Shown here piece after piece: positions 1-6,728 of a stretch of DNA of 10,568 bases (position 1 is the first letter of the stretch; each line of letters begins with the position of its first letter). Source of the stretch: Candidatus Sodaliphilus fimicaballi (GTDB taxonomy: Bacteria > Bacteroidota > Bacteroidia > Bacteroidales > Muribaculaceae); the NCBI GenBank assembly GCA_018065165.1, contig JAGHTV010000494.1, positions 1 to 10,568 of the forward strand, written 5' to 3'. The position numbers and the translations under genes are program-made. The notes beneath the pieces were generated by a model that saw only the letters and a list, made by a program, of their open reading frames with translations, made no database searches and was not told the origin of the DNA.

Positions 1-60
1 GTTTCATAAATACTTTAGAATTATACGTATATTGATTTGTTTAAGGGTCTAAATTTCGTA
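1..60. other. Left-edge intergenic sequence, nothing recognised
   Basis: AT-rich sequence downstream of galM. There is no convincing hairpin, T-run or start codon context, so the galK-galM transcript probably continues past the window edge. Confidence 0.5.
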
Positions 61-1104
61 TCACTTTGCCTTGAAGGCATAAACAATTACATGGTTGTAA
101 ACCTGTCCGGGCTCGAGAACCTGTGACGGGAAATTGTCGTGGTTGGGAGCATCGGGCATACCTTGACACTCAATGGCAACGCCATCATAGTCGTTGTAGC
201 TGCGGCCACTCTTGCTCACGGGGCTACCACCCAGCCAGTTGCCAGTGTAGACCTGAGCAGCGGGTTGTGTTGTTGAAACCTCGAGAACACGACCACTGGG
301 CTCGTGAGTGAGCACAGCAACCTTCTTGAGCTCGCCAGCCTTGTAATCGTCAACTACATAGCAGTTGTCATATCCCTTGCCATAGTTGAGCGCGGGGAAA
401 TCCTGCTTGATGTCCTGACCAAGGGTCTTAGTTGCAGTAAAGTCCATGGGAGTACCAGCTACAGGAGCCATCTCGCCTGTGGGCACGAGAGTGTCGTCGG
501 TGGGAAGGAAACGAGAGCAAGCCATCTGGAGCTTGTGCTCGAGCACTGAGCCACTGTTCTCACCTGCCAGGTTGAAGTAGGCATGGTTAGTGAGGTTGAT
601 GATGGTCTTGGCATCGCACTGGGCACCCAGGGTAATCTTGAGCTCGCAGTCGTCGCTCCAGTCATACTTATCTGTTGCATCGAGGTTGCCGGGATAGTTC
701 TCGTCGCCATCGGGGCTGTGAAGAGTGAACACTACAGTGTCGCCCTCGAGAGCAGCATTCCAAATGAGGTTGCAGAAGCCCTCGGGACCACCGTGCAGAG
801 CGTTGGGACCATTGTTGATAGCGAGTTGATATTGCTTGCCATCGAGAGTGAACTGTCCCTTGCATATGCGGTTAGCGTAACGGCCAGGAGTCTTGCCAGC
901 GCAAGGACCGTCGCCAAAGTAATCGGTAGCATCGGCATAACCCAGAACAACATCGGCCATGACGCCGTCCTTGTCGGGGACACATGCTGCTACAATACCT
1001 GCACCCAGTGACGAGAGTGTAACGCTCGCACCAGCTGCGTTAGTAAGAGTATAAAGGGTTATCTCGCCCTTAGACGAGATAACCGTATTTTTTTCAATCT
1101 TCAT
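61..1104 (-). CDS. galM: Aldose 1-epimerase (galactose mutarotase)
   Basis: A 347-residue cytoplasmic enzyme that interconverts the alpha and beta anomers of galactose (and other aldoses), feeding galactokinase at the head of the Leloir pathway. Length matches the GalM family (about 340-350). The active-site set of GalM from other bacteria is visible: R75 in GRYANRI, H104 in NGPNALHGG, H174 in LTNHAYFNL (general acid), D246 in GYDNCYV and E312 in IECQGMPDAPN (general base). There is no signal peptide. Residues 140-165 are unusually acidic and Cys-containing compared with the GalM proteins I know, but no catalytic residue is affected. The ATG at 1102-1104 overlaps the galK stop by one base (TAATG), which suggests translational coupling and fixes the start. 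Function is confident from family motifs; the in vivo sugar is inferred from the galK neighbour. Confidence 0.95.
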   Translation of the reverse strand: MKIEKNTVISSKGEITLYTLTNAAGASVTLSSLGAGIVAACVPDKDGVMADVVLGYADATDYFGDGPCAGKTPGRYANRICKGQFTLDGKQYQLAINNGPNALHGGPEGFCNLIWNAALEGDTVVFTLHSPDGDENYPGNLDATDKYDWSDDCELKITLGAQCDAKTIINLTNHAYFNLAGENSGSVLEHKLQMACSRFLPTDDTLVPTGEMAPVAGTPMDFTATKTLGQDIKQDFPALNYGKGYDNCYVVDDYKAGELKKVAVLTHEPSGRVLEVSTTQPAAQVYTGNWLGGSPVSKSGRSYNDYDGVAIECQGMPDAPNHDNFPSQVLEPGQVYNHVIVYAFKAK

Positions 1105-2240
1105 TAGTCTTCAACTTTGTGAGCACCGTCGCTGATAACTACGGGATAGATAACGGGCTCGTGACCATACTTCTCGTTGAACTTAGCCTTAACAGTCTCG
1201 ATGAATGAATCATAGAGGTCGTCCTTCACGAGCTTGATTGTACAACCGCCGAAGCCGCCACCCATGATGCGTGAACCTGTAACGCCACATTCCTTAGCAA
1301 CATCGTTGAGGAAGTCGAGCTCTACGCAGCTTACCTCGTAGTCCTTAGACAGACCGTTGTGAGTCTCGTACATGCGAGCACCTACAGTCTCAAAGTCGCC
1401 CTTCTCAAGAGCCTCACATACATCGAGTACGCGTTGCTTCTCACCGATGACGAAGCGTGCACGCATGTAGTCTTCCTCGCTGATCTCAGCCTTAACAGCC
1501 TCGAGCATAGCGAAGTCAGCATCGCGCAGGGTTTCCATACCCAGTTTAGCAGCTACGCGCTCGCAAGACTCGCGACGCTTGTTGTAGGGAGAGTCAACGA
1601 GCTCGTGCTTAACCTTAGAGTCAACCAGGACGAGCTTGTAGCCCTTAGCATCGAAGGGGAAGTACTCGTGCTCGAGTGAACGGCAGTCGAGACGCATGAG
1701 GCAGTTCTTCTTGCCAAATACTGAAGCGAACTGGTCCATGATACCACAGTTTACACCGCAGTAGTTGTGCTCGGTTGACTGGCCGATGAGAGCGAGTTCA
1801 AACTTCTCAATCTTGTTGTCGTTGAAGAGGTCGTTGAGAGCAAAAGCGAAGCAAGACTCAAGAGCAGCCGATGAAGAGAGACCTGCGCCCAGGGGTACAT
1901 TGCCTGCAAATACAGTGTCAAAACCCTTTACAGTGAAACCACGCTTGATAGTCTCGCGGCATACACCAAAGATGTAGCGTGCCCATTGCTCCTTGGGAGC
2001 GTCTTCCTCGTTAAGGCCAAACTCGCAGTAAGAGTCGAGGTCGGCACTGTAAGCGCGAACCTTGTCGGTACCGTTTACATTGATTTCAGCAGCAATGTAC
2101 TTGTCGATTGCTCCGGGGAAAACGAAACCACCATTATAATCGGTGTGCTCGCCAATAAGGTTAATACGACCGGCAGATGCATACATTACACCATTAGTGC
2201 CAAATTTCTCGTTGAATAATGCTTTAATTTTTGCTTCCAT
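1104..2240 (-). CDS. galK: Galactokinase
   Basis: A 378-residue GHMP-family kinase that phosphorylates alpha-D-galactose to galactose-1-phosphate with ATP in the cytoplasm. All three family signatures are present: the galactokinase signature at residues 24-36 (GRINLIGEHTDYN, with R25, E31, H32 and D34), the ATP-binding GHMP loop at 116-125 (PLGAGLSSSA), and the C-terminal motif 3 around 326-333 (MGGGFGGC). The catalytic aspartate is D169 in GIMDQF. Length is typical. It is the first gene of the galK-galM pair; the stop TAA shares a base with the galM ATG. The upstream 167 bases are AT-rich and contain candidate control sites (listed separately). A galactose transporter and uridylyltransferase are not in the window and might lie beyond the left edge. 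The N-terminal ATG is supported because the signature starts at the usual distance from it. Confidence 0.96.
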   Translation of the reverse strand: MEAKIKALFNEKFGTNGVMYASAGRINLIGEHTDYNGGFVFPGAIDKYIAAEINVNGTDKVRAYSADLDSYCEFGLNEEDAPKEQWARYIFGVCRETIKRGFTVKGFDTVFAGNVPLGAGLSSSAALESCFAFALNDLFNDNKIEKFELALIGQSTEHNYCGVNCGIMDQFASVFGKKNCLMRLDCRSLEHEYFPFDAKGYKLVLVDSKVKHELVDSPYNKRRESCERVAAKLGMETLRDADFAMLEAVKAEISEEDYMRARFVIGEKQRVLDVCEALEKGDFETVGARMYETHNGLSKDYEVSCVELDFLNDVAKECGVTGSRIMGGGFGGCTIKLVKDDLYDSFIETVKAKFNEKYGHEPVIYPVVISDGAHKVED

Positions 2241-2281
2241 TATAATTAGTTTTTAATGATTTATTTTCAGCACGAATTTAC

Positions 2282-2316
2282 TAAAAATAATCGAAACAAC
2301 ACGGATATTGAACAAA
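2282..2316 (-). promoter_or_regulatory. Candidate galK promoter (weak)
   Basis: Reading toward galK, TTTG (2316-2313) is followed 23 bases later by TATTTTTA (2289-2282). The second box fits the Bacteroidota -7 consensus TAnnTTTG except in its last base. The spacing is longer than the usual 19-21, so this is only a candidate. It would leave a leader of roughly 35 bases before the galK ATG. Confidence 0.3.
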
Positions 2317-2363
2317 AAAATCATTTTTTGGCACGATTGTGCACCTTTTTGCACGAGGGTAGA

Positions 2364-2397
2364 CACCTATATAGCCTAAAGACTATATAGAAAGGTG
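2364..2397. promoter_or_regulatory. CTATATAG hairpin between recQ and galK
   Basis: Two copies of the self-complementary octamer CTATATAG (2367-2374 and 2383-2390) flank an 8-base spacer. An outer CAC/GTG pairing (2364-2366 with 2395-2397) extends the arms past a short bulge. The element starts 11 bases past the recQ stop and lies 124-157 bases upstream of the galK start. No T-run follows it on the minus strand, so it is a poor intrinsic terminator for recQ. It could equally be an operator for galK. Immediately downstream toward galK are two near copies of TTTTTTGGCACGA / TTTTTGCACGA (2324-2356). Confidence 0.4.
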
Positions 2398-2407
2398 CAA
2401 TATGGCA

Positions 2408-4324
2408 TCATTTCAATGGCTCGGGATTGCGGTAGGTGTCGTCGGGCAGGTGCTGGATGTAGCCCTCGTCGACCAGGAAAGCAAGCATCTGGACAACCTC
2501 GTCCTTGGGGAAAGAGAGTGTCTCGACAAACTCCTCGATGCGGCGAGGCTTGACCTGCGCCATGTAGAGTATGCCTTGCTGTACATCGGTTGTAGTGTGA
2601 TTGTCACGCTTGCGACGCTCGATGCACGCATCACAGTGACCGCAGTCGCCATGGTCCTGCTCGCCAAAGTAGCTGAGCAGTGCAGCCTCGCGACAATGCA
2701 AGTGAGGCGAGGTGTAATTGAGCACCGCTTCTACCCTCTCCTGCATGCGTTGCTTGAGGTCCTCGTATATGGCCTTGGGGAATACGAGATAGCGTGGTTC
2801 CTCGCGTGATGTGGGGAAATAGATGTAAGGAGTGCGCTTGCGGGGCACATAGTGCATGATGTGCTGGCGATTGAACTCAAGCAGGCTGCTGTATATGGTC
2901 TCTTGGTCGATGCCAGTGCGATAAGAAATCACATCCTCGTTGATGAAAACATAGTCGGCAAAGAGACCTGTGTACATGCGCAATATGGCCTGCAGCACAC
3001 GGTCGGCCCCAGGAGTTTCGGTCCTGAGGTCATAGAGTTCATTTTTATCGGCCAGTATCATCACACGCGACTGGGTGTCGACTTCCTCGATGAAGTTGAT
3101 ATAGCCCGCACGGGTGAGTATGTTCAAGGCATTGTGAGTGGGCAGCACTGGCAAGTTGAATGTGCGACAAAAAAGGTTGAAGTTGAAGTCGTACTGATGG
3201 TCGTAGCCACTACCTACAGCCAGGTGCAAGAAGTTGCAAGCCCTCTCGTAGACGCTGCAAATAAAATCCCTCTCGGGGAAAGAATCGGTGATGTGGCGAT
3301 GCAGCGAGCGAGAATCGGTTGGCGATGTCAGCAACACAACATATGACCGCTTGCCGTCGCGACCGGCACGACCTGCCTCCTGATAGTACTCCTCGAGCGA
3401 GTTGGGCACATCGATGTGTACCACTACCCTAACATCGGGCTTGTCGATGCCCATACCAAAGGCATTAGTAGCCACCATTACGCGGCACTCATCGTTCTTC
3501 CACTTGTTTTGCTTGTCCTCCTTCTCCTCAATGTTCAACCCTGCGTGATAGTAATCGGCCTTGATGCCATTGCGGTTGAGTTCGTCACTAATGAGCTTGG
3601 TGCGCTTGCGGCTACGCACATACACAATGCCTGTGCCTGGCACACGCTGCATGATGTGGACAAGCTCGGCAAGCTTCTCGCTGGTGTGACGCACCACATA
3701 GGAGAGATTGTCGCGAGCAAAGCTCTTGCTAAACACATTGGGTTGCTTAAATGCTAGGCGCTGCATGATGTCGTTGACCACAGTAGGTGTGGCAGTAGCC
3801 GTGAGCGCCAGCACAGGAACTTGTGGGAAAAGCTTGCGAACCGAAGCTATATTGAGGAACGAGGGACGGAAGTCATAGCCCCACTGCGATATGCAGTGAG
3901 CCTCGTCGACAACGATAAGACACACCGGCATGCGCTTGAGATGATCGAGGAAGGACTGCGAAGCCAGACGCTCGGGCGAGATGTACAGGAACTTGCAGTT
4001 GCCATACATACACTTTTCATAGGCGCGTCGCACCTCGCCCACCGTGAGACCCGCATGCAAGTATGTAGCCTTGATGCGTCGCTCAATGAGGTTGTCGACC
4101 TGATCCTTCATGAGCGAGATAATGGGCGTAATGACAAGGGCAAGTCCATCCATTGCCATAGTGGGCACCTGGAAAGTGATAGACTTGCCTCCGCCTGTGG
4201 GCATCAAGCCGAGGGTGTCTCGCCCCTCAAGCACCGAACGTATAATATCGCCTTGAAGTGGTCGAAACACCTCGTAGCCCCAGTATTTCTTAAGTATTTC
4301 GTTAATCGAGAGCTTGCTCGGCAT
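2408..4324 (-). CDS. recQ: RecQ-family ATP-dependent DNA helicase with displaced zinc domain
   Basis: A 638-residue 3'-to-5' DNA helicase of superfamily 2, acting in recombination and repair of stalled forks. Helicase motifs in order: RPLQ near 21-24 (motif 0), Walker A MPTGGGKS at 41-48, DEAH at 140-143, LTATATP at 174-180, ATNAFGMGIDKPDVR at 285-299, and the arginine-finger motif QEAGRAGRDG at 315-324. The RecQ zinc cysteines come very late: C544 in HCREAALLSYFGE, then C561, C564 and C567 (CGHCDAC). In E. coli RecQ they follow the helicase core almost directly; here about 190 residues (roughly 345-535) intervene, probably a winged-helix-like insert as in other Bacteroidota RecQ proteins known to me. 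There is no C-terminal HRDC domain; about 70 residues follow the zinc site. The start ATG lies 20 bases inside the end of recJ (23-base overlap), so the two are co-transcribed. Confidence 0.93.
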   Translation of the reverse strand: MPSKLSINEILKKYWGYEVFRPLQGDIIRSVLEGRDTLGLMPTGGGKSITFQVPTMAMDGLALVITPIISLMKDQVDNLIERRIKATYLHAGLTVGEVRRAYEKCMYGNCKFLYISPERLASQSFLDHLKRMPVCLIVVDEAHCISQWGYDFRPSFLNIASVRKLFPQVPVLALTATATPTVVNDIMQRLAFKQPNVFSKSFARDNLSYVVRHTSEKLAELVHIMQRVPGTGIVYVRSRKRTKLISDELNRNGIKADYYHAGLNIEEKEDKQNKWKNDECRVMVATNAFGMGIDKPDVRVVVHIDVPNSLEEYYQEAGRAGRDGKRSYVVLLTSPTDSRSLHRHITDSFPERDFICSVYERACNFLHLAVGSGYDHQYDFNFNLFCRTFNLPVLPTHNALNILTRAGYINFIEEVDTQSRVMILADKNELYDLRTETPGADRVLQAILRMYTGLFADYVFINEDVISYRTGIDQETIYSSLLEFNRQHIMHYVPRKRTPYIYFPTSREEPRYLVFPKAIYEDLKQRMQERVEAVLNYTSPHLHCREAALLSYFGEQDHGDCGHCDACIERRKRDNHTTTDVQQGILYMAQVKPRRIEEFVETLSFPKDEVVQMLAFLVDEGYIQHLPDDTYRNPEPLK

Positions 4325-6050
4325 CGTCAGGAAGTTTAATGCCCTTAACTTGCAGTTGCAGCGTAGTAGAGTTGCGATGCTTGCTCTCCTCTACTGTGTA
4401 GCAGATATCGAAAGGCTTGCCTTGCTTGATATAGTCAAAGTACTTGGCCATACCGAAGGCGATACCATTCATGATGCGGTCGCTCTTGCTGTCGACGAGT
4501 TCGAGCTTGATGTGCTCCAATTTGCGTCCCACGAGCTTGCTGGTGCCAAAGTCGGTCACATTGTGAGTGACAAAGACGGGCTTCTGGTTCTCGGGGCCAA
4601 ACGGGTTGAACAGTCGCATGTTGCGTAAGAAATCAGTGTTGATTTCTTCAAACGACAGCTCGGCGTCGATATCCATTGATGGAGTTACCTGCTCATCGTC
4701 GATATGTTTCTCGACATACTCGGTGAAACGGCGACGGAACTCGGGAATGTTCTCTTCCTTGAGGGTGAGTCCCACAGCGTTAGTGTGACCGCCAAAGTTC
4801 TCGAGAAGGTCGCGACATGACTTGATGGCCGAGTAGACATCAAAACCGCGAACCGAGCGTGACGAGCCGGTAGCAAATCCGTTGCTGAAGGTAAGTACAA
4901 CCGAAGGCTTGAAATACAACTCGGCCAGACGCGATGCCACGATGCCAATGATACCCTTGTGCCAGCTGGGATCGTAGATGACAATGGGTTTCTTGCCATC
5001 GAGCTTCTGAATGTGACGCTCGATGATCTCGTTAGCCTCGATGGTGATTTGGTGGTCGAGTTCCTTACGGTCGCGATTGTACTGGTCGGTGCGCTTGCTT
5101 ATTTCATAAGCATGCGACGAGTCGCGAGTAACGAGCAACTCTACCGACTCCTGACCACTCTCCATGCGGCCCGACGCATTGATGCGAGGACCAATCTTGA
5201 AGATGATGTCGCTGATGGTGAGTTCCTTGTTGCTGAGTCCGCACAGGCGAATGATGCTGCGTAGTCCCACATTGGGGTTGTTGTTCAATCGACGCAGACC
5301 AAAGTAAGCCATCACACGGTTCTCCCCCACGAGGGGAACTATGTCGGCTGCAATGCTCACGGCAAGCAAGTCGAGCATACTCTCCAGGTCATACATGTTG
5401 TTGATACCATTACTCTTGGCAAACGCTTGCATGAACTTGTACCCCACACCACAACCCGAGAGTTCCTTGAAAGGATACTGGCAGTCGGGCTGCTTGGGAT
5501 TGAGAATAGCCGCTGCGTCGGGCAAGACATCGTCGGGCACATGATGGTCGCACACGATGAAGTCTATGCCTTTAGCCTTGGCATAGGCGATTTCGTCGAT
5601 TGCCTTAATACCGCAATCAAGCACAATAATGAGTTTTACTCCAATCTTCTCGGCATAGTCAATGCTCTGCAATGAGATACCATACCCCTCGTCGTCGCGG
5701 GTGGGTATATAGTACTCCATGTTGGAGTAAAAGTTTTGAAGATACTTGTAGACCAGAGCGACTGCAGTGGTGCCATCTACATCGTAGTCGCCAAAGATCA
5801 TAATCTTCTCTTTAGCCCCTAACGCCCTGTTGAGACGGTTCACGGCCTTTTCCATGTCCTTCATGAGGAATGGATCTGGCATTTGGCTTAGCGATGGAGA
5901 GAAGAATGCCCGAACATCCTCGGGTGTCTTCAAACCACGCATCACCAACAGCCGTGCGATAGCCGGGCAATTGGGAAACTGTTGTTCCAACTGCTTGACT
6001 ATCTGTTGTTCTTGGGATGTCAGAGGTAAGTAATTCCATTTACTTATCAT
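4302..6050 (-). CDS. recJ: Single-stranded-DNA-specific 5'-3' exonuclease RecJ
   Basis: A 582-residue DHH-family nuclease, close to the usual RecJ length. It degrades single-stranded DNA 5' to 3' with Mn or Mg in recombination, mismatch and base-excision repair. Visible motifs: DYDVDG at 88-93 (motif I, D88/D90/D92), LDCG at 144-147 (motif II), CDHHVPDD at 167-174 (motif III, DHH), and GPRINASGRMESG at 287-299. The DHHA1 domain carries GGHTNAVG at 420-427, in which V426 stands where Ala is common. Residues about 455-575 form the C-terminal OB-fold-like DNA-binding domain. The N-terminus MISKWNYLPL resembles RecJ of other Bacteroidales. The ATG at 6048-6050 is preceded by an A-rich leader without a strong Shine-Dalgarno sequence. 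The gene overlaps recQ by 23 bases and lies about 62 bases downstream of a 6S RNA candidate that may supply its promoter. Confidence 0.96.
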   Translation of the reverse strand: MISKWNYLPLTSQEQQIVKQLEQQFPNCPAIARLLVMRGLKTPEDVRAFFSPSLSQMPDPFLMKDMEKAVNRLNRALGAKEKIMIFGDYDVDGTTAVALVYKYLQNFYSNMEYYIPTRDDEGYGISLQSIDYAEKIGVKLIIVLDCGIKAIDEIAYAKAKGIDFIVCDHHVPDDVLPDAAAILNPKQPDCQYPFKELSGCGVGYKFMQAFAKSNGINNMYDLESMLDLLAVSIAADIVPLVGENRVMAYFGLRRLNNNPNVGLRSIIRLCGLSNKELTISDIIFKIGPRINASGRMESGQESVELLVTRDSSHAYEISKRTDQYNRDRKELDHQITIEANEIIERHIQKLDGKKPIVIYDPSWHKGIIGIVASRLAELYFKPSVVLTFSNGFATGSSRSVRGFDVYSAIKSCRDLLENFGGHTNAVGLTLKEENIPEFRRRFTEYVEKHIDDEQVTPSMDIDAELSFEEINTDFLRNMRLFNPFGPENQKPVFVTHNVTDFGTSKLVGRKLEHIKLELVDSKSDRIMNGIAFGMAKYFDYIKQGKPFDICYTVEESKHRNSTTLQLQVKGIKLPDDAEQALD

Positions 6051-6080
6051 TTATGTTGTTCTTTTTTATGTGCTTGGGGA

Positions 6081-6105
6081 CCACTGCGCTCTCTTGCGCC
6101 AGTGG
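6081..6105 (-). terminator. Strong hairpin without U-tract between 6S RNA candidate and recJ
   Basis: The arms CCACTGCGC (6081-6089) and GCG-c-CAGTGG (6096-6105) form a 9-bp GC-rich stem with one bulged base and a 6-base loop. Read toward recJ it is followed by CCCCAAGCACATAAAAAAG, so there is no U-run and efficient intrinsic termination is unlikely. It begins 7 bases past the predicted 3' end of the 6S RNA. It may block 3'-exonuclease trimming, act as a partial attenuator, or mark a processing site between 6S RNA and the recJ-recQ message. Confidence 0.4.
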
Positions 6106-6112
6106 GATATGT

Positions 6113-6309
6113 AGGAATATAGCAAAAGTGGTGTCGCGAGTGGCGACACTGCTTCAGTAAATATACACCTTATCATGGAGCGCCCCGCGTCATTTACAGG
6201 ACCTCCAAATGGTGCTAACCTATATATCGACAATAAGTTAGGAATGTCGACAGGTATCAAAGATCGTTATTGTCCAGCACACATACTGGGCAATGTTGCT
6301 ATATTTCCT
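6113..6309 (-). ncRNA. ssrS: Probable 6S RNA (RNA polymerase-binding regulatory RNA)
   Basis: A roughly 197-base structured transcript, the usual 6S length. The 5' end GGAAATATAGCAA (6308-6296) pairs with the 3' end TTGCTATATTCC (6125-6114), a 12-bp terminal stem with one bulged A; A6309-T6113 adds another pair. On the 3' side near the middle lies a perfect 7-bp hairpin, GTGTCGC/GCGACAC (6149-6131), where 6S RNAs often carry a small hairpin beside the central bubble. Apically, CACC/GGTG pairs outside GGAGGTCC/GGGCGCTCC, making a long irregular hairpin. A consensus Bacteroidota promoter ends 3 bases before the predicted 5' end. 6S RNA binds the RNA polymerase holoenzyme as an open-promoter mimic and serves as template for short product RNAs. 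Alternatives are a long structured leader of recJ or an unrelated small RNA. The name rests on length, architecture and promoter position; I could not run a covariance model. Confidence 0.62.
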
Positions 6310-6311
6310 TA

Positions 6312-6342
6312 CAAAGTTACTGAAAATGGTATGTTTTTCAAA
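6312..6342 (-). promoter_or_regulatory. Bacteroidota sigma-ABfr-type promoter for the 6S RNA candidate
   Basis: Reading leftward, TTTG (6342-6339) is followed by exactly 19 bases and then TAACTTTG (6319-6312), a full match to the Bacteroidota consensus TTTG-N19-21-TAnnTTTG. Transcription would start near 6309-6306, exactly at the 5' arm of the terminal stem of the RNA candidate. It is the best promoter in the window and may also drive recJ-recQ by read-through. Confidence 0.75.
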
Positions 6343-6395
6343 GTGTTTTTTTATTCAATTTACATCCGTCAACTTTTTTTCACAATTTTTATATC

Positions 6396-6422
6396 AACTA
6401 TACAGTAATAGTAACTATACAG
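6396..6422. repeat. Two direct copies of AACTATACAG, 17-base period
   Basis: AACTATACAG occurs at 6396-6405 and 6413-6422, with similar flanks (AAT follows after one variable base). The pair lies 54-80 bases upstream of the -33 box of the 6S RNA promoter, in an AT-rich tract. Its period is not an integral number of helical turns (about 1.6), so a simple same-face activator site is not obvious. Role unknown. Confidence 0.4.
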
Positions 6423-6483
6423 CAATGGGGATTATCTCGCGCATATCACGCGAATCACGCAGATTACGAAATAACCATATATA

Positions 6484-6615
6484 GTTCGCCTATGGCTCAC
6501 AACGCACACCTTACAGCGCGCTTAACTGTCGGCGCATCTCTCCCCCGGGGCCTGCGCTGCGCTCCGACCTCGGTTATAGTGCACTTGCCAGCGCACAACA
6601 CGCACCTTGCGGTGC
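6484..6615 (-). repeat. GC-rich cluster of five hairpins (palindromic repeat cluster or structured RNA)
   Basis: This island of high GC sits in an AT-rich intergenic gap. In minus-strand order the stems are: GCACC/GGTGC with a GCAA loop (6615-6602); GTGCGCT/AGTGCAC with a GGCA loop (6596-6579); CCGAC..CGCA type pairing (6568-6558 with 6536-6528, 9 bp plus a 2-base bulge) enclosing the palindrome CCCCGGGG (6543-6550); GCGCGCT/GGTGTGC with a GTAA loop (6521-6504); and GTGAGCC/GGCGAAC with an ATA loop and two G-A oppositions (6500-6484). Stems two and four contain G-T pairs that become A-C mismatches on the other strand, which favours an RNA read leftward. Several hairpins share the pattern GC-rich arm, short purine-rich loop, then GTTGTG or ACTAT. 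It could be a dispersed intergenic repeat or a structured RNA; no promoter is evident. Confidence 0.45.
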
Positions 6616-6670
6616 TTCATACTTCATTCGCTTATGCTTGGGGATTTTACAAATGATATTGGCGAATAGT

Positions 6671-6704
6671 AAAAAAAAGAGCCAGGGACTTGCGTCTCTG
6701 GCTC
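6671..6704 (-). terminator. Intrinsic terminator of the CDF-mscS operon
   Basis: The minus strand reads GAGCCAGAGAC, a GCAA loop, GTCCCTGGCTC, then eight T. The stem is 11 bp with one A-C mismatch; it ends 25 bases past the mscS stop. This is a textbook rho-independent terminator and separates the operon from the region holding the hairpin cluster and 6S RNA. Confidence 0.9.
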
Positions 6705-6728
6705 GATGGCGTTATAGTATGTTTATTT

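Noticed and set aside
2852..4339. Several 110-170-codon plus-strand frames across recQ (2852-3346, 3416-3757, 3821-4339)
   Set aside because: All are shadows of the RecQ reading frame on the other strand, with no recognisable domain; recQ shows all helicase motifs.
6066..6260. 64-codon minus-strand frame in the recJ upstream gap
   Set aside because: It lies within the hairpin-rich 6S RNA candidate; the stems explain the sequence better and the protein resembles nothing known to me.
6114..6308. 6S-like RNA on the plus strand instead of the minus strand
   Set aside because: The terminal stem works on both strands, and two internal hairpins even gain G-U pairs on the plus strand. But the only good promoter points leftward and starts exactly at the stem, and the apical stem needs G-U pairs on the minus strand. 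The orientation is therefore favoured, not proven.
6175..6408. 77-codon plus-strand frame in the same gap
   Set aside because: It runs through the 6S RNA candidate and its promoter; the C-terminal half is a Phe/Ile-rich product of an AT tract and no ribosome site precedes it.
6071..6644. Shared 10-mer TGCTTGGGGA at 6071-6080 and 6635-6644
   Set aside because: A 10-base match within 10 kb is expected by chance, and the flanks do not match.
6051..6728. tRNA, tmRNA, RNase P RNA or SRP RNA in the large gap
   Set aside because: I looked for a tRNA-type T-loop, a tmRNA tag frame, the RNase P conserved core and the SRP GGAAG-type apical loop and saw none.
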